60,000 nucleotides of DNA from Hydractinia symbiolongicarpus (taxonomy: Eukaryota > Cnidaria > Hydrozoa > Anthoathecata > Hydractiniidae), in NCBI RefSeq assembly GCF_029227915.1, contig NC_079889.1, positions 1,738,001-1,798,000 on the forward strand. Direction: 5' to 3'. Shown here one piece after another: positions 1 through 11,800 of this stretch; position 1 is the stretch's first letter; every line of letters starts with the position of its first letter. Both the position numbers and the translations under genes were made by a program. The notes beneath the pieces were generated by a model, which saw only the letters and a program-made list of their open reading frames with translations, ran no database searches and was not told the origin of the DNA.

Positions 1-757
1 AATATTTTCTTTGCTGAACTTAGATAGTTCATTGTTAGATTTCAAATCCAGTTTATGAAGAAAAAAAAATTATTTTGTGGCGTTTGGTATCTTATAAAAA
101 AAACAGGGAAGTGAAGAGAAGAGCACACTAATTTTTGGATATCTGTGAACAGTTTATTATAAAAGCTTGCCTTAGACATTCTAATTAAGGGATATTTTGG
201 AGAATTATTTTTTGCAAGAACTAATTTTCAAAATACTTTTGAATTTTTACGAGAACGGTTTGTTTGCAAAGTTAGCTATACTCTTGAAGCATATGCATTG
301 AAAGGCATTTTTTCCATTTTTTCCTATTTTCCACTTTAAAGAAAATTAAAATGATTACATCACACGAACAGAATTTTTTTTGTCTATTCTGTTTTGAGCA
401 AAGCAGAATTGAGTTTAACTTTTTCTTTGCGTTGTGTACGGAAAAGACAAGTAGAGAATTGTTTAGCTAATCAGGTTATTTCATTTTGTGAGAATTGCGC
501 AATCGTGTTTACTTTCTATTATGAAATGGAAATTAAAAGTAGAAATTTTTTTTCCTGTTCCGATCCATTCTGTTTCATGGAAAATTTGCTTCAAGTGAAA
601 AAATAGCTGTTAAAATGCACAGTTGGCTGTAAAAATACTTTTTGTTCGGAATCATACTTTTTGCTAAAAATAAAATTGAAATAAGCACTTAGCAAAAAGT
701 ATGCTAAGCTAGTTTAACATACTTTTAAGTGGGTTGACTTGACCTGCCTCTGCATAA
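1..757. other. AT-rich flank with one perfect stem-loop
   Basis: No coding support: short open frames here have no splice context or recognisable composition. A perfect 15-bp inverted repeat (CATACTTTTTGCTAA at 653-667, its complement at 689-703) with a 21-nt loop is present; it could be a decayed foldback element. Confidence 0.4.
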
Positions 758-1045
758 TTTTTATCTGATCGCAAATTTATCAACACGAAGAAAAAATGAT
801 ACGCTTTCGCCAAAATACCAACAAAGGATCGTTATTATTTGCGAATTTTTTTAAAACTATATTCACAAAAACAATACCTGTAAAATGTAATTTTTTTACC
901 GGCGAAAATACTTCCATCAAAGTAAAAATACTTTTTTATTCCAAAATTATTTTCACCTTTCTGACCCATATTTCAGTATACGGACCATCATAATGTGTTG
1001 GTTGTCCCTGAGCAGGACTACGCCACTCAGGCCTAACCTGATTTG
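758..1045 (-). pseudogene. Duplicated fragment of exon 41 plus its downstream intron
   Basis: Similar to 10241-10510 along its whole length with small indels. At 957-1045 the minus strand keeps the exon-41 frame (EW..PAxGxPTHYDGP) and the donor AAAG|GTGAAAAT, followed by intron sequence in the same order as the parent. It lies about 7.5 kb beyond the gene's last exon and has no partner exons, so it is a detached, non-functional duplicate. Confidence 0.75.
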
Positions 1046-1156
1046 AATCAAGCAAATTCTTGCAGTTTTAACATTTCTTCACTAGCATATCAAGAGAGCA
1101 TTTTTCATACAGAGTCATAGATATCGCGTAACAAAATCAAAAGCTTCACGTAGTTA

Positions 1157-1235
1157 TCTATATTATAATTCTCGTATACATCTGTCGCGGAAAATGGTAC
1201 CGCAAGTAGCTAGACGCACGCAATGCGGTATAAAA
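1157..1235 (+). mobile_element. Degenerate 5' part of a Helitron-like short element
   Basis: Begins TCTATATTATAAT and continues with CATCTGTCGCGGAAAATGG and GACGCACGCAATGCGG, matching the short element type found intact at 52876-53020. The 3' hairpin and CTAG end are lost. Confidence 0.5.
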
Positions 1236-1520
1236 TAGACGGCAGACTTTCCACGGATTACCGACTATCAAGTTTTTGACGCTCAATCAATTCTGATTCT
1301 TAGATTAGATAGATGAGTCTTAGATCAGCTGACAGGGTTCAGACGCAAGCATGTATATTAACAGGCAACAAACCCTGATTAGAGAAACCTATTTTTGCCA
1401 ACTGATATTATGCGCTTTGTTGCATAGTTGGAATGTTCACTTAGAGATTCTTACTTGCAAGGATAGTTTTTCCCAGATTAGTATACAACAACTGTTATGA
1501 AGAGCAAAGAGTGCAGGTCT
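1236..1520. other. Unassigned intergenic sequence
   Basis: I see no gene, repeat or structured element here beyond AT-rich unique-looking sequence. Confidence 0.4.
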
Positions 1521-1693
1521 TCTTTTTAATAATAGCCGTCGTCTGTCTGTCTCTGCGCGGACCCCCCGCTGAGTTAGAAAATCATGTTACGGAAACAGGA
1601 ATATCAAATGCAATATAATTTTATCCACTTTGTTGCGACGGGTAAATATAAAGGACGGGCGAACCCGTGGATTTTTCCACGGGCAACGACTAG
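1521..1693 (+). mobile_element. Helitron-like non-autonomous element, long type
   Basis: Starts TC, ends with hairpin CCCGTGGATTTTTCCACGGG, then a spacer and CTAG followed by T. Helitrons have 5'-TC, a 3' hairpin about 10 nt before CTRR and insertion between A and T. It abuts the next copy exactly. Confidence 0.6.
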
Positions 1694-1804
1694 TCTTTTT
1701 AATAATAACGGTCGCCTGTCTGTTTGTCTGTTTGTTACGAAAGCACGAAATGTGCTATTTAAAGGACGGCAACCCCGTGGATTTTTCCACGGGTTGACCA
1801 CTAG
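1694..1804 (+). mobile_element. Helitron-like non-autonomous element, shortened copy
   Basis: Begins TCTTTTTAATAATAACGG directly after the CTAG of the preceding copy and ends with the same hairpin and CCACTAG. It is an internally deleted form of the long type. Confidence 0.58.
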
Positions 1805-2248
1805 TTATTTATAATACCCATATTCTATCTATAAGGCGAGTTTATTTCGTGCTAACAGACGCACGAAATAAAAAAAGTGTAAGATGACAAAACGACCTAT
1901 TTTTACTAACATTGTTGCTTCTACTGCGGAGTGATTATTAACACCCAATCACGAAGTCTGCTTTTAGAAGAAAAAAAATACTGCCAGCTGCTTTTGCTAC
2001 GATAAGGTTACGATTGTGCTTTTATTCAAATCAAAGATGCAGGTCCATCTTTTGATTATATTAGTAGCAAATTAAAATTTTGTGTAGGGGAAAAAGAAAA
2101 TATCGGCACACGATAGGAGAATCGTTTGAGCGCATCTCTTAAGAACCATCATAAACAAGGGCTAAAATTGGAAAAAAAATCCTTACCAGATACCCGTATA
2201 GTAAGTACCAGAGGGAGAAGGCATATGGTTGCAACCTCACAAGCCGAA

Positions 2249-2419
2249 CAACTTTGTCCCCAGGGCTCTTCTGCGCCTATGATATTCTGACACCACCGTT
2301 TTGGTCCAACAAAACAGAATACTATTTTCTGAGTTTGTAACCAAGTAAAATATTGAATAATAATAATAATAGTAATAATTTCGTCAAAATATCGTAGGCT
2401 TAGTATGGGAACAAGGTTG
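2249..2419. mobile_element. MITE with ~9-bp target-site duplication (copy 1)
   Basis: Terminal inverted repeats: left CAACTTTGTCCCCAGGG, right (reverse complement) CAACCTTGTTCCCAT. Flanks CAAGCCGAA (2240-2248) and CAGGCCGAG (2420-2428) agree at 7 of 9 bases. Same family as 8898-9010. A 9-bp TSD suggests a MULE- or Merlin-type transposase source (inference). Confidence 0.65.
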
Positions 2420-2659
2420 CAGGCCGAGTGCTTACTTGAACAGGACCTCACAACAGCGTAGCTTGAAATCCACTGGCTGATTTTCAATTTTTAATTTTTC
2501 TATTTTCTTTTTTCTTTTTATAAATATAATGTTATTATTGACCATCAAATTTGTTAGCATTTCTAAAAAATTATTTCGCTAATAAAAAAATAAAATTACA
2601 ATATTTCTTCCGATAATTAGCTTAGGTTTGCATGAGGATTACGTAATTTCATTACTCCT

Positions 2660-2860
2660 TCATCTCCTATGGCACATTGGTAAGACTATGTACTACGGTT
2701 CTGTGGGTTCCCGGTTCCATCACCTTCATAGTTTCACTTTATTTTCACAGCCGCTTCTCTTAATCTTATAAGTATATCTTCCACACTTCTACTAATGTGT
2801 CGCAGTAGCGCAGTGGGTAGCGCGATTACTCCGTGGCGTCAAAGCTATAACTCGCGACAC
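2660..2860 (+). repeat. tRNA-derived SINE-like sequences
   Basis: Two tRNA-head-like stretches: ATGGCACATTGGTAAGACT (near 2669) with GGTTCC downstream, and CAGTAGCGCAGTGGGTAGCGCG (near 2800). Both resemble box A of tRNA promoters; box B is weak. Probably SINE heads rather than tRNA genes. Confidence 0.35.
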
Positions 2861-3858
2861 ATAAGTGGGTGAAGCTTCAGGTATACTGTGCCCTAGCCCG
2901 TAAACACCACAAGTAATGGTGAACTTTCCATGTGGGTGGGTAGTATAAGTAGAAGTGTAGAAAGTATAGTTAGAACTTTCCCTGCGCAAGCCATGCGAGC
3001 CGTGCGTAGCCGTGTCGTTGTAACGTGATCGAGGGCGTCGTGGAGCGGGACTGACAGTGACGGTGTGACGAGTGGTGGGCAACGAGGTAGAGACGCAGAG
3101 AAAGGTAGGTGAAATGGTAAGTTTTTTAATAAAAAAAATCTTTTTTTTTTGTGATAATAAAAAAAATTTGAAAAAAAAATTAGATTTTTTTACGCATTTT
3201 TGGTGCAGTTTGAATTAAATTTTTAGATTGCATTGAATTGTATCGTACTAAATTAAATGTGGGTTTGTTTGCTTGCTTGTGTATTTTTGGCTTGTTGGTT
3301 GTTTACTTGTTTACGTCATGCGGAACCGTAAAAACAAGAAAATTTGGGCCAAAAACAATGAAATTAGTAAAGATTTTGAGAAAATCGATAATTTTTGAGT
3401 TTTTTAGGGTGAATAAAAGAAAATCTGAGAAAAAACGAAACAACAAATGTCTTATCGTGAATAAAATTATTAAAAGTCAACAATTTTTGGGTTCTTAGTG
3501 TGAATAAAATGGAACATAAGAAAAGAGAAATAAAATAAGATAAAAACAATAAGAAAACAAAGGCACAATAGGAAATATATCCTTTCTTTGTTATAGATGG
3601 AGAAAACCAAGCATTGGCAAGCGAAAGAAGAGCAAAGAAAGAAGATCATAGAAAATAAAAAACTATGCGCAAATAAATAATTTGCCCTAGCGCGTACTTT
3701 AAACGAAGCCATAACTACTGACTGAATGTGTAAATCTAACCTGTCTAAATCCAACCACATAAATGCATTAGCCAAGAACGCATTTTCCAACGCACACACA
3801 TACGCAGATGTATAAGCCGCATGATTATCTTTCTTAAAAAACTTAAACTCTTAAGATC
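2861..3858. other. Unassigned intergenic sequence
   Basis: AT-rich. Loose direct repeats containing GTGAATAAAA occur near 3405-3510. No coding or structured element supported. Confidence 0.35.
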
Positions 3859-4410
3859 GATGTTAAAACGGACATTCGCATTGCGACGGTGGTGTAGTGG
3901 TTAGCACGTTGATGTACTGTAAAGATAAACCAGCTTCGGCGTGATTGTGAAAACTTTTCATTATTAAAAAAAAAAACACATCTGTCCGTGAATCAAAGCT
4001 GATGTTGAAACAACCCTTCTCGTGGCCACGATAGCGTAGTGGTTAGTACATTAAGATACTATGATGGTAAACCAGGTTCGAGTCTTGTCGTCCTGGCTAT
4101 GAAATATTTTCACTGTTAAAAAAAAATCCATATCTGTACGTGAATCAAAGCGGTGTTAAAACAACCCTTCTCATTGAGTCGGTGGTGTAGTGGTTATCAC
4201 ATTGACTTACTATACAGGTAAACTAGTTTCGAGTCCTGTCGGCGTGGTCATGAAATCTTTTCACTGTTAAAAAATTAAGTCTATCCGTAAAACTTTTAAA
4301 AGCAATGTTAAAGCGTACATTCTCATAGCGTCGGTGGTGCAGTGGTTAGCACGTTGATGTACTGTAAAGGTAAACCACGTTCTAGTCCTGTCAATGTAGT
4401 TACATCATTC
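3859..4410 (+). repeat. Tandem array of four tRNA-derived SINE-like units
   Basis: About 142-152-bp units starting near 3859, 4001, 4151 and 4303, the last incomplete. Each has a box-A-like GGTGGTGTAGTGGTTAGCAC and, 35-40 bp on, a box-B-like sequence (best in copy 2, GGTTCGAGTC), then CTTTTCACTGTTAAAAA and a spacer ending GTTAAAACAACCCTTCTC. Divergence differs between copies. The head-to-tail arrangement is unusual for retroposed SINEs. Confidence 0.6.
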
Positions 4411-4549
4411 AACGAGGGAATGTCAGTTGCCATGTTAAGTTATGCATTTGCCGCGTGCTTACGGATTCAAAAATTAATTTTCTATTGCAGATATAACTCC
4501 ACTCTTGGTAAACAGTCTCAAATATCTTGTTTCTATTCTATGTTAATTT

Positions 4550-4605
4550 CAACTGAGTGGGATTTGAACCCACATTGCTTTGCTCTTCCATGGAGCTATC
4601 AGTTG
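4550..4605 (-). ncRNA. Armless tRNA-like cloverleaf (lacks anticodon arm)
   Basis: On the minus strand: a perfect 7-bp acceptor stem (CAACTGA/TCAGTTG), a 4-bp D stem (GCTC/GAGC) and a perfect 5-bp T stem with loop (GTGGG TTCAAAT CCCAC). Only 8 nt lie between D and T arms, so there is no anticodon arm. Box A and box B are good. Could be a SINE head or a decayed tRNA, but the acceptor pairing is intact. Confidence 0.5.
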
Positions 4606-4899
4606 TTCAGTAAGAGAAACAAATACATACCTTTTTGCTCGAACTTTAGAATTGTCAGAGAAATTATCAACATTCTATTTATATATTATTAGTAGATATT
4701 TGCAGATATCATCTAATGTAATAAAAAAAACAAAAATTGGCATAAACAAAATTAGTAAACATTAAAAATACAAACGAACCCTTCTCAAGATGGATGAGAC
4801 AATGTTGGATAATACGATGGGAATTGTTAGTTGCTGTCATTTTACATAGGTGTGTGTGATTGATATTATTTTTATTTTGCTTAATCTTCCTTTTGTTTG

Positions 4900-6180
4900 T
4901 CATTAATTCTCGTTGGAAAAATGCATAATTAGTCTTTGTATTATCAAAAATTTATCTGTGGTATAAAGTACATCAATAAAATTACTATTTGAGGAAAAAA
5001 TGCGTAATTAATTTTTGTATTACCAAACAAAATAATTTTATGAGGTAAAAATCGAATCAATAAAAATGCATTAATTTTCGTTTTATTTGTATTACAAAAA
5101 ATGATTATTTGAGGAAAATATACATAAGTAATTTTGTATAACAGAATAATAATTATTTAAGGTAAAAATACATAAAACAACATGCATTATTTTTTGTTAT
5201 ATTTGCATTAAAAAAAAAACTGGTTATTTCAGGAAAAAATACGAAAAATGAATATAATTGTATAAGGTAAAAATACATAATTAAACAAGCATTGATTGTC
5301 GTTTTCTTTGTATTACAAAAAATGATTATTTGAGGAAAAAATGCATAATTAATAATTTTATTACTAAAAAAAATAATTTAAGTTAAAAATACGTAAATAA
5401 AAATGCATTAATTTTGACTTCATTTGTATTACAAAAAATGATTATTTGAGGAAAAAATGCTGAATTGATCTTTGTATTACAAAATAGATAGTGTAAAGTA
5501 AAAATACATGAATAAATATGCATTGATTTTCGTTTTATTTGTATTATAAAATTCATTATTGGATGAAAAAATGCTGAATTAATCTTTGCACTACTAAAAA
5601 TAATTTTTTAGATTAAAAATACAGAAATAAAAATGCATTAATTTTCGTTTTGTTTGTATTGCAAAAAATGATTATTGGAGGAAAAAATCTTAACTAATCT
5701 TTGTATTACAAAAAAAAAATTGTTAAAGGTAAAAATACATAAATAAACATGCACTGATTTTTGTTTAATCTGTATTACAAGATGCGATTATTTGAAGAAA
5801 AAATGCTTAATTAATTTTGTATTACTAAAAATATTTTTTACGGTAAAAATACATCAACAAAAATGCATTGATTTCCGTTGTATTTGCATTACAAAAAATA
5901 ATTATTTGTTTTATTAATAAATCTTCGTATTACCAAAATAATTGTATATTTTCAAAAACAACACTTTATTTAAAATTAAAAATATACGAAGCTTTTCGTA
6001 ACAATGTTACATTATCTTAGAAATATTTTCACTTGATAATGTAACACTGTTACGAATAGCTACGTATATTTTTAATTTTAAATTAAGTATTGTTTTTGAA
6101 AATACATAAGAATTTTGGCTGATGTTATAATTATCAAAAATAATTATTTAAGGTAAAAATACAGAAATAAAAACGCAAGT
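4900..6180. repeat. AT-rich satellite, about 110-120-bp unit, 9-10 copies
   Basis: Units recur around GATTATTTGAGGAAAAAATG (near 4984, 5104, 5322, 5440, 5681 and others) with TTAATTTTCGTTTTATTTGT and GGTAAAAATACATAAATAAA. Copies are diverged. Interrupted by the foldback element at 5944-6107. Confidence 0.75.
5944..6107. mobile_element. Foldback MITE inside the satellite
   Basis: Arms of about 73 bp are near-perfect inverted repeats (starting GTATATTTTCAAAAACAA; ending TTGTTTTTGAAAATACAT) with a loop of about 18 nt. It interrupts one satellite unit. Confidence 0.7.
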
Positions 6181-6299
6181 GGTTCATCTCCGCTTTAAGT
6201 TTTTGCTTTAACCATGGTGATTTTTTAAACTTTACACGGTTTGTTATAGAGGCGTCGATACTTGTCGATACTTGTCTTCAGTAATTGTTTCATTGAACA

Positions 6300-7000
6300 C
6301 CAGGAAGTATTCAGGTTTTGATCAGAATAAATTTGTCCCAGTCTGTATTACATAAGTGAGTTGGGTTGTAATTTGTATATTTTCTACACTGTATGGTTTC
6401 AAATGGAAATTTAGTGTTACTTGGTTTTCTAACACAACCAATAACACCATGATCACTTAGCGCTGTGGGAACGACTTTAATAAAGCAGAGATTTTCTGGC
6501 CTTGTTGATAGTATAACGTCAATTAATGATTCAATTGTATTGGTCACACGAGTAGGTCCCTTGGCACATTGTTTAAAACCATGTAATGAAAACAGTCCTT
6601 TTAATAACTTATCTCTTAAATTGCCAAGATAATTACAGTTTAAGTCGCCGATAATTACTGTTTTCTTGTTCTCTGCACAAAGTCTTTTTTAATGCCTTTT
6701 GAAAGCTTTCAAAAATGTTTTTATTGATGTGTTTTTTCTGGTACTCGGTGGGGAATACATACAGGCTTTATGTGCGGTAAAATAAACCACCAGCAAATAT
6801 ACATATTCAAATTCGGGTCTCCTCAAATATTCAATTCCGTGCTTAATATAAACTCCAGCTCCGCTGGCAGACGATCCTCGGTCTCTGCTCTCAAAATTAT
6901 ATGCGCTGATGTTTACAAATGATAAAGGAATAACCTCGTTAAGTAGTGTTTCTGTAATTCCTATATATATCGTTATCTGTAATAAAGTTGTCAAATATGA
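6300..7000 (-). pseudogene. LINE endonuclease (EEP/APE-like) fragment
   Basis: On the minus strand, in shifted frames, is a decayed non-LTR retrotransposon endonuclease: GITETLLNEVIPLSFVNISA with RDRGSSASGAGVYIKHGIEY, later a GD-LNCNYLGN-like stretch, GPTRVTNTIESLIDVILSTR and TALSDHGVIG. These match the ITE(T/S)W, GDFN and SDH motifs of the family. At least one frameshift and stops separate the pieces. No reverse transcriptase follows. Confidence 0.75.
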
Positions 7001-8109
7001 AACCTGCGAAACATGCACTGCGTCCGTCCGCCATGTTGTCCCTCAAATGAGGCCTTTCGACTACCATGCTGGCAATGAAGACGGGCTGAGTGAACAAAAA
7101 ATTAAAAAAAAAAATTGCGAAGCGTTTTTGAAAGTTGAAAATAACATTTTGTACTTTCTAGTATATATGACCCAAAATCTGCTTTCACACAAGCCGATTC
7201 CTTGTCACCCATTTTACTCAGCATAAATTTAGAGGAGATGAGATCTTGTTTTTATGTACAAATATAACTTTTATTTAATAGAGTATTTTTCCCATTTTAT
7301 CTGACAAGGTAATCAATAAACACAAACACACGTTATGCGTCAGTACATCAAGTTTTTAAAGTTTACAGCCAAATCCAGCCTCTCTAATTCAATTAAACTA
7401 ATTTTAGTAAAAATTGAAACGTAAAACGCCATTGTCCAGATTCACGCAGGCCGGCTTGTTTCAGATTAGCCATCTATAATTTGTTGTACAATTACACTCT
7501 CATACACAAACAATATGAAAAACTTTTTTAATTTTTCAGTGACAAAAATGAGAGGTTTTATGACCTTTGCAAAAAAACTCTAGTAGGCGTGACAAAATTC
7601 ATTCGTCGCCAGAGCCTAAACAACGCTTGCTAGGTTAACCTTTGCAATGCAGTTAACATGGCCAATCTTGCTAGTTAATTAGTTAGCTAGTTACCTAAAA
7701 GTACAATAAAAATTAATCACTATTCCTAGGTAGCTACAAAGTTTAAATGATATTGGGTTTCTTTTTTCAGCTCGCTAGAACCTTGTCTTGTGTGTAATAA
7801 GCTTTTGAAATTTGTTGAACCTTCAGTTAGCTGGCGAGCCACATCTAGGAGCAGTCACGACAGTACTAGCTATAATCCTGGTTAAAAAGCAGTTTCCTTT
7901 ATTAATCGTTTTAGCTACTAGATATATAAAAAAGCAGAGAGTAGCACAACCGTACGACATTGATCGTTCTTCCGCGGATTAACATTTTAGGTCGGTTTAC
8001 ACTCATTGGTCATATGTGCAAACTAATTTATTCGCTGGGAATGGTAAATTATAGTTTCTCACCAGTGTCAGAAATATAACTACGCAAAAGCAAATGGAAA
8101 TAACACATT
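7001..8109. other. 3' flank of the giant gene
   Basis: No coding region, RNA gene or clear repeat recognised; probably past the end of the transcript. Confidence 0.4.
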
Positions 8110-8115
8110 TTTATT
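8110..8115 (-). promoter_or_regulatory. Candidate polyadenylation signal AATAAA
   Basis: First clear AATAAA on the minus strand downstream of the stop codon, giving a 3' UTR of about 430 nt. A second AATAAA lies near 8026. AT-rich sequence makes chance matches likely. Confidence 0.3.
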
Positions 8116-8545
8116 TCACATTTCATACGCCGTAGTCTCACTAGTGAATATTTCATTTTCTCTTATTCTTCTGCATTCGTCACAGTAGTTAAATCAGGTT
8201 AACTTCCACGGCGAATGAGAATTTACAGGTCAGAGAATGCTTTGCAACATCGATCGTTACCACAACAACTGTACATGCCTACCACGAATTTTTTGTTATT
8301 TTCGATCTTATTGTTGTAAGATTAAGACATAGGGACAAGGTTGATAATCCACTTTCCATAAATTTTTGTTACACCTATAACAACTTGACGTTATCACTTT
8401 TTCCGCAAATACGCAAAAACGAGGTTGAGACATTTGTGAGGGTTTCAATACGTTCACACACACACGTAACTAAGATTGTAATTTGAAAGAAAAACTATTT
8501 ACAATAGAATTAAATTATAAAAAACATTTTATCCTAAATATGTTC

Positions 8546-8850
8546 TTAATGTCTTGTTATACCATATGGAGTTACAAAGGGATAAGAACTGTACGCCTGG
8601 GTAAATGAGCTAACAGGAGGGACGTAATAACGTTTAACGTATGTCCTTGGCATCCCAGTTTTAACTGGTGCATTGTAGTATTGAAATTTCTGATTAACCT
8701 TCGCATTTGATCTTCCAATGAAAGAGCGTTTTAATGAGAATAAAGTATTCGTCGCAATGTTACCGGGACTGCTGCCTGCGATGTTACCGTGAAAAGTTTT
8801 GCTCTGTCGTAACATAGTTTTATTGTGAAGGTGTGGGAATTTTTCGTCAC
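8546..8850 (-). CDS. Exon 43: C-terminal exon with stop
   Basis: Acceptor GTTTTAG|GT at 8850, in phase 1. Begins DEKFPHLHNKTMLRQSKT and ends in a Tyr/Pro/Val-rich tail (RTYVKRYYVPPVSSFTQAYS, then YPFVTPYGITRH) before TAA at 8546-8548. The Tyr-rich end may be a cross-linking or assembly segment (inference). The upstream intron carries a MITE. Confidence 0.85.
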
Positions 8851-11800
8851 CTAAAACGTAACGCAGGAATTACATATCAACAGAAGACGCAACATTCTCA
8901 ACCTCGTCTCCAGGGTCTTGTGACCCCTCAGCCGTTATTACGAAATGGCCAACAACCTCTTCGCCGCATCAACTTCTTCAACAAGGCAAAATGCCCCGGG
9001 AACGAGGTTGGCAACATTCCGACAATGAAAACAACAAACAGAAAACTTTGTAGAAGGTTGGCATTGGGACATGCGGGTCTTCATTCACTGCTGAAAATAG
9101 TTCTCCCGACCGGACATCCGATCATGATGGGCGAGTATAATCGGTGTAATCAAATTGAAGTAGAGCTGCTTGTTGCATCTCTACATCGAGCGGGTTCCAG
9201 ATTTGGAAGCCGCAAACGAAGCCATAACACGACCTGCGGCTCCAGGTTTGTAGGGCAATAATGGATAGTAAGTCTGCATCAAGTTAAACAAATAAATGTT
9301 TGAATATCTGCATACCTTCAAGAGAATGTCTTCGTGCTACATCTGCACGATTCTTTAAATAAGTTTTCCCTTTAATTGCATCAAATTTTTTTATACTTAT
9401 TTTACGACGCACTGGTTTGTTTTTCATTGTTTTGTATTCATACTTCTTTTGCGCCGTGGTACGAAAATTTCTCCGTGGTTTTATTTGTCCTAGATTTATA
9501 TTCGTTTCGTTAACATTAGTCAATTTTTTTACACCTTTGTGACGCATCTTTGTTTTGTTCGGCAAATTACCACCTTTATTCTGCAATTTATTGTTTTCGT
9601 TTTTATATCGAATTATATCGAACATACTCTTGTGATTATTTATTTTCGTTTTAGTTTTTACTCGACACTTTTGCCCTTTACCGCACCTTCTGTAGTGAAA
9701 CAGATCAGGATAAGTAAGTCGATTTGTCGTCGGCACATTAAAAATGGGGCCGCTGTGGTGACCAGGCTCGTGTTCAGACTCTGGATGTTGAAGCTGAATT
9801 TGTGCTGCGTCATGGATATACCCATCATGCATTTGATCGCTAGTGAGAACTTCATATGGATTCTGCCCATGAATTGGTGGAGGAGGTTTTATTATGACAG
9901 GGACTGGTAACTCATGGTGCTCTTCATCGTGGTGTTGTTCTGTTGGACCCCTGTACGGTCCTGAACCTCCAAGGCCAGGTTCCCCAAAGTGACCTGAAAT
10001 ATTATTAAAAATATTGCTAGTTTCCAAAACATTGTTTGTGCAAATAAAAAAGAGCGCTGGGGTGGGGTGAAAAAAACTTCAAAGATAGCGAAACCTAAAT
10101 TTTATAAAAAAAAAGAGGAAAGAATTACGTATATTGATGGTATTAATTTCGCAGATTTTGGTCAAATTTGCGAAATTATGTCCTAGCAATATTCTTTAAG
10201 ATACCATTCGCAAAAAGTATAATGTCAATAATTTTTTTAATTTTTATCTTATTGCAAATTTATCACACGAAGAAAAAACGGCACGCTATCGCAAAAATCG
10301 CATCGTTATTACTTGTCAATTTTTTAACAACCATAATTCGCAAAAATAATATCCGTGAAATGTAATTTTTTTTACCAGCAATACTATTACGATCAAAGTA
10401 AAAAATTTCAAAATTATTTTCACCTTGCTGACCGATATGCTGGGGATCGGCGTTCGGACCATCATAATGTGTTGGGTGTCCCTCAGCAGGACCAAGCCAC
10501 TCATGATGTTCTGCGGGATATGACTGAGAGTGGTGGTCGTTAGCGTAACCTCCAGAATAAGGTCCTGACCCTTGATAACCACCATAGTTTTCGTGTGTCC
10601 CTGTATAAACAGGAGTAGAGTATCGGAAGGGATGAAGAGGACGGTGAGGTAGATGATTCGCGATCTTGTAATGTTCTGGTACATCTTCAAGCCAGCTATC
10701 ATCCGGGTCAAACTCACGAGATGAAGCAGCATCAGACGTATACTTTCCAGCTACATCTCTTTTTTGGCAGTTAGGGATTGAACATCGTTTCAAAATGATT
10801 TGATTTGTTTTCTTGGAGACGCCATGTTGTCGAACATGATGACGTCTGCAGTTCTCGTTGATACAACTTTTCAAGTTCCAGTTGGCTGAATAAATGAGCT
10901 CAATATTAGTTTAACAATAACAGTCAAGAAATCAAATATAATACCAACTAAATAAATGCATTAACAAATATAACCGTATTTCCCTGAAACATACTTTTTA
11001 TTTTTTTTCAATTACTTTTCTTTAACTTTTCATCTTATTTATTTATTTAGTAAATGTAAAACAAACAGGGTGATACAAGAAAGTATAATCAAGTAAACAC
11101 GGTATATAGATCTCGGACAAATATGTCACATCGTTTAAACATACGCATTTCTTGTGCATATTTGGTACAGTCGCAATAAAGATGTCAGAGGGGGTGTCAC
11201 ACTAGAATAAAGCATGCTTAGTATAAAAATAAAGCATGTTTTGACTAAAACGAGTTGTCGGTAACATCAAAGGGAAAATTGTAAACAAAATTTAAAACAA
11301 AACGTTCATGTTGTCTTTCTCACATACGAATGAACTCTCACTTTCATAATACCCGCTCAAAATCTTCACTTTTAATACTCAAATATTTGTGCATAATTTT
11401 TATTCTATTGTTTCATGTACTTATAGCAGCTAAAGCAGAAAAAAAGAGTGCCTAGAAGCACTCGTCATTTTTGCTTTATTTAAAGCATGTTTAAAGCATG
11501 TAAACATACTTTGAAAGGCATTTTAATTAAGCAAAAATGAGTTCACATTATTAAGCACGCTTTAAATCGTGCTTTAAATTTATAGCATGCTTTTTATATT
11601 CTAGTGTGAACCTCCCCTGAGAACTTGATAAAAATGCGACATGAAGAAATTCAACATTTCTTAACCAGGTTTTCCTAATCATCAAACTTATTTGTGTTAT
11701 TCTCATAATAATTTTTACTAAAAGAAAAAAGCTTGTACCTGGAAACAATTGGTCTGACGTCATGATTTCATATGGGTTTGGTCCGTTTGATGGAGGTTCG

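Noticed and set aside
2149-2487. Minus-strand 112-codon open frame
   Set aside because: Covers the MITE at 2249-2419 and an (AAT)n tract; no coding signature.
3859-4605. Functional tRNA genes
   Set aside because: The tandem units have tRNA-like promoters but no complete cloverleaf with anticodon; the 4550-4605 fold has no anticodon arm.
8833-9261. Plus-strand 142-codon open frame
   Set aside because: It spans a MITE with terminal inverted repeats and target duplication, so it is a chance frame through a transposon.
10263-10423. Extension of exon 41 beyond 10424
   Set aside because: The frame stays open into the intron but becomes Phe/Ile/Lys-rich; the donor CAAG|GTGAAA fits phase 1 and the join to exon 42.
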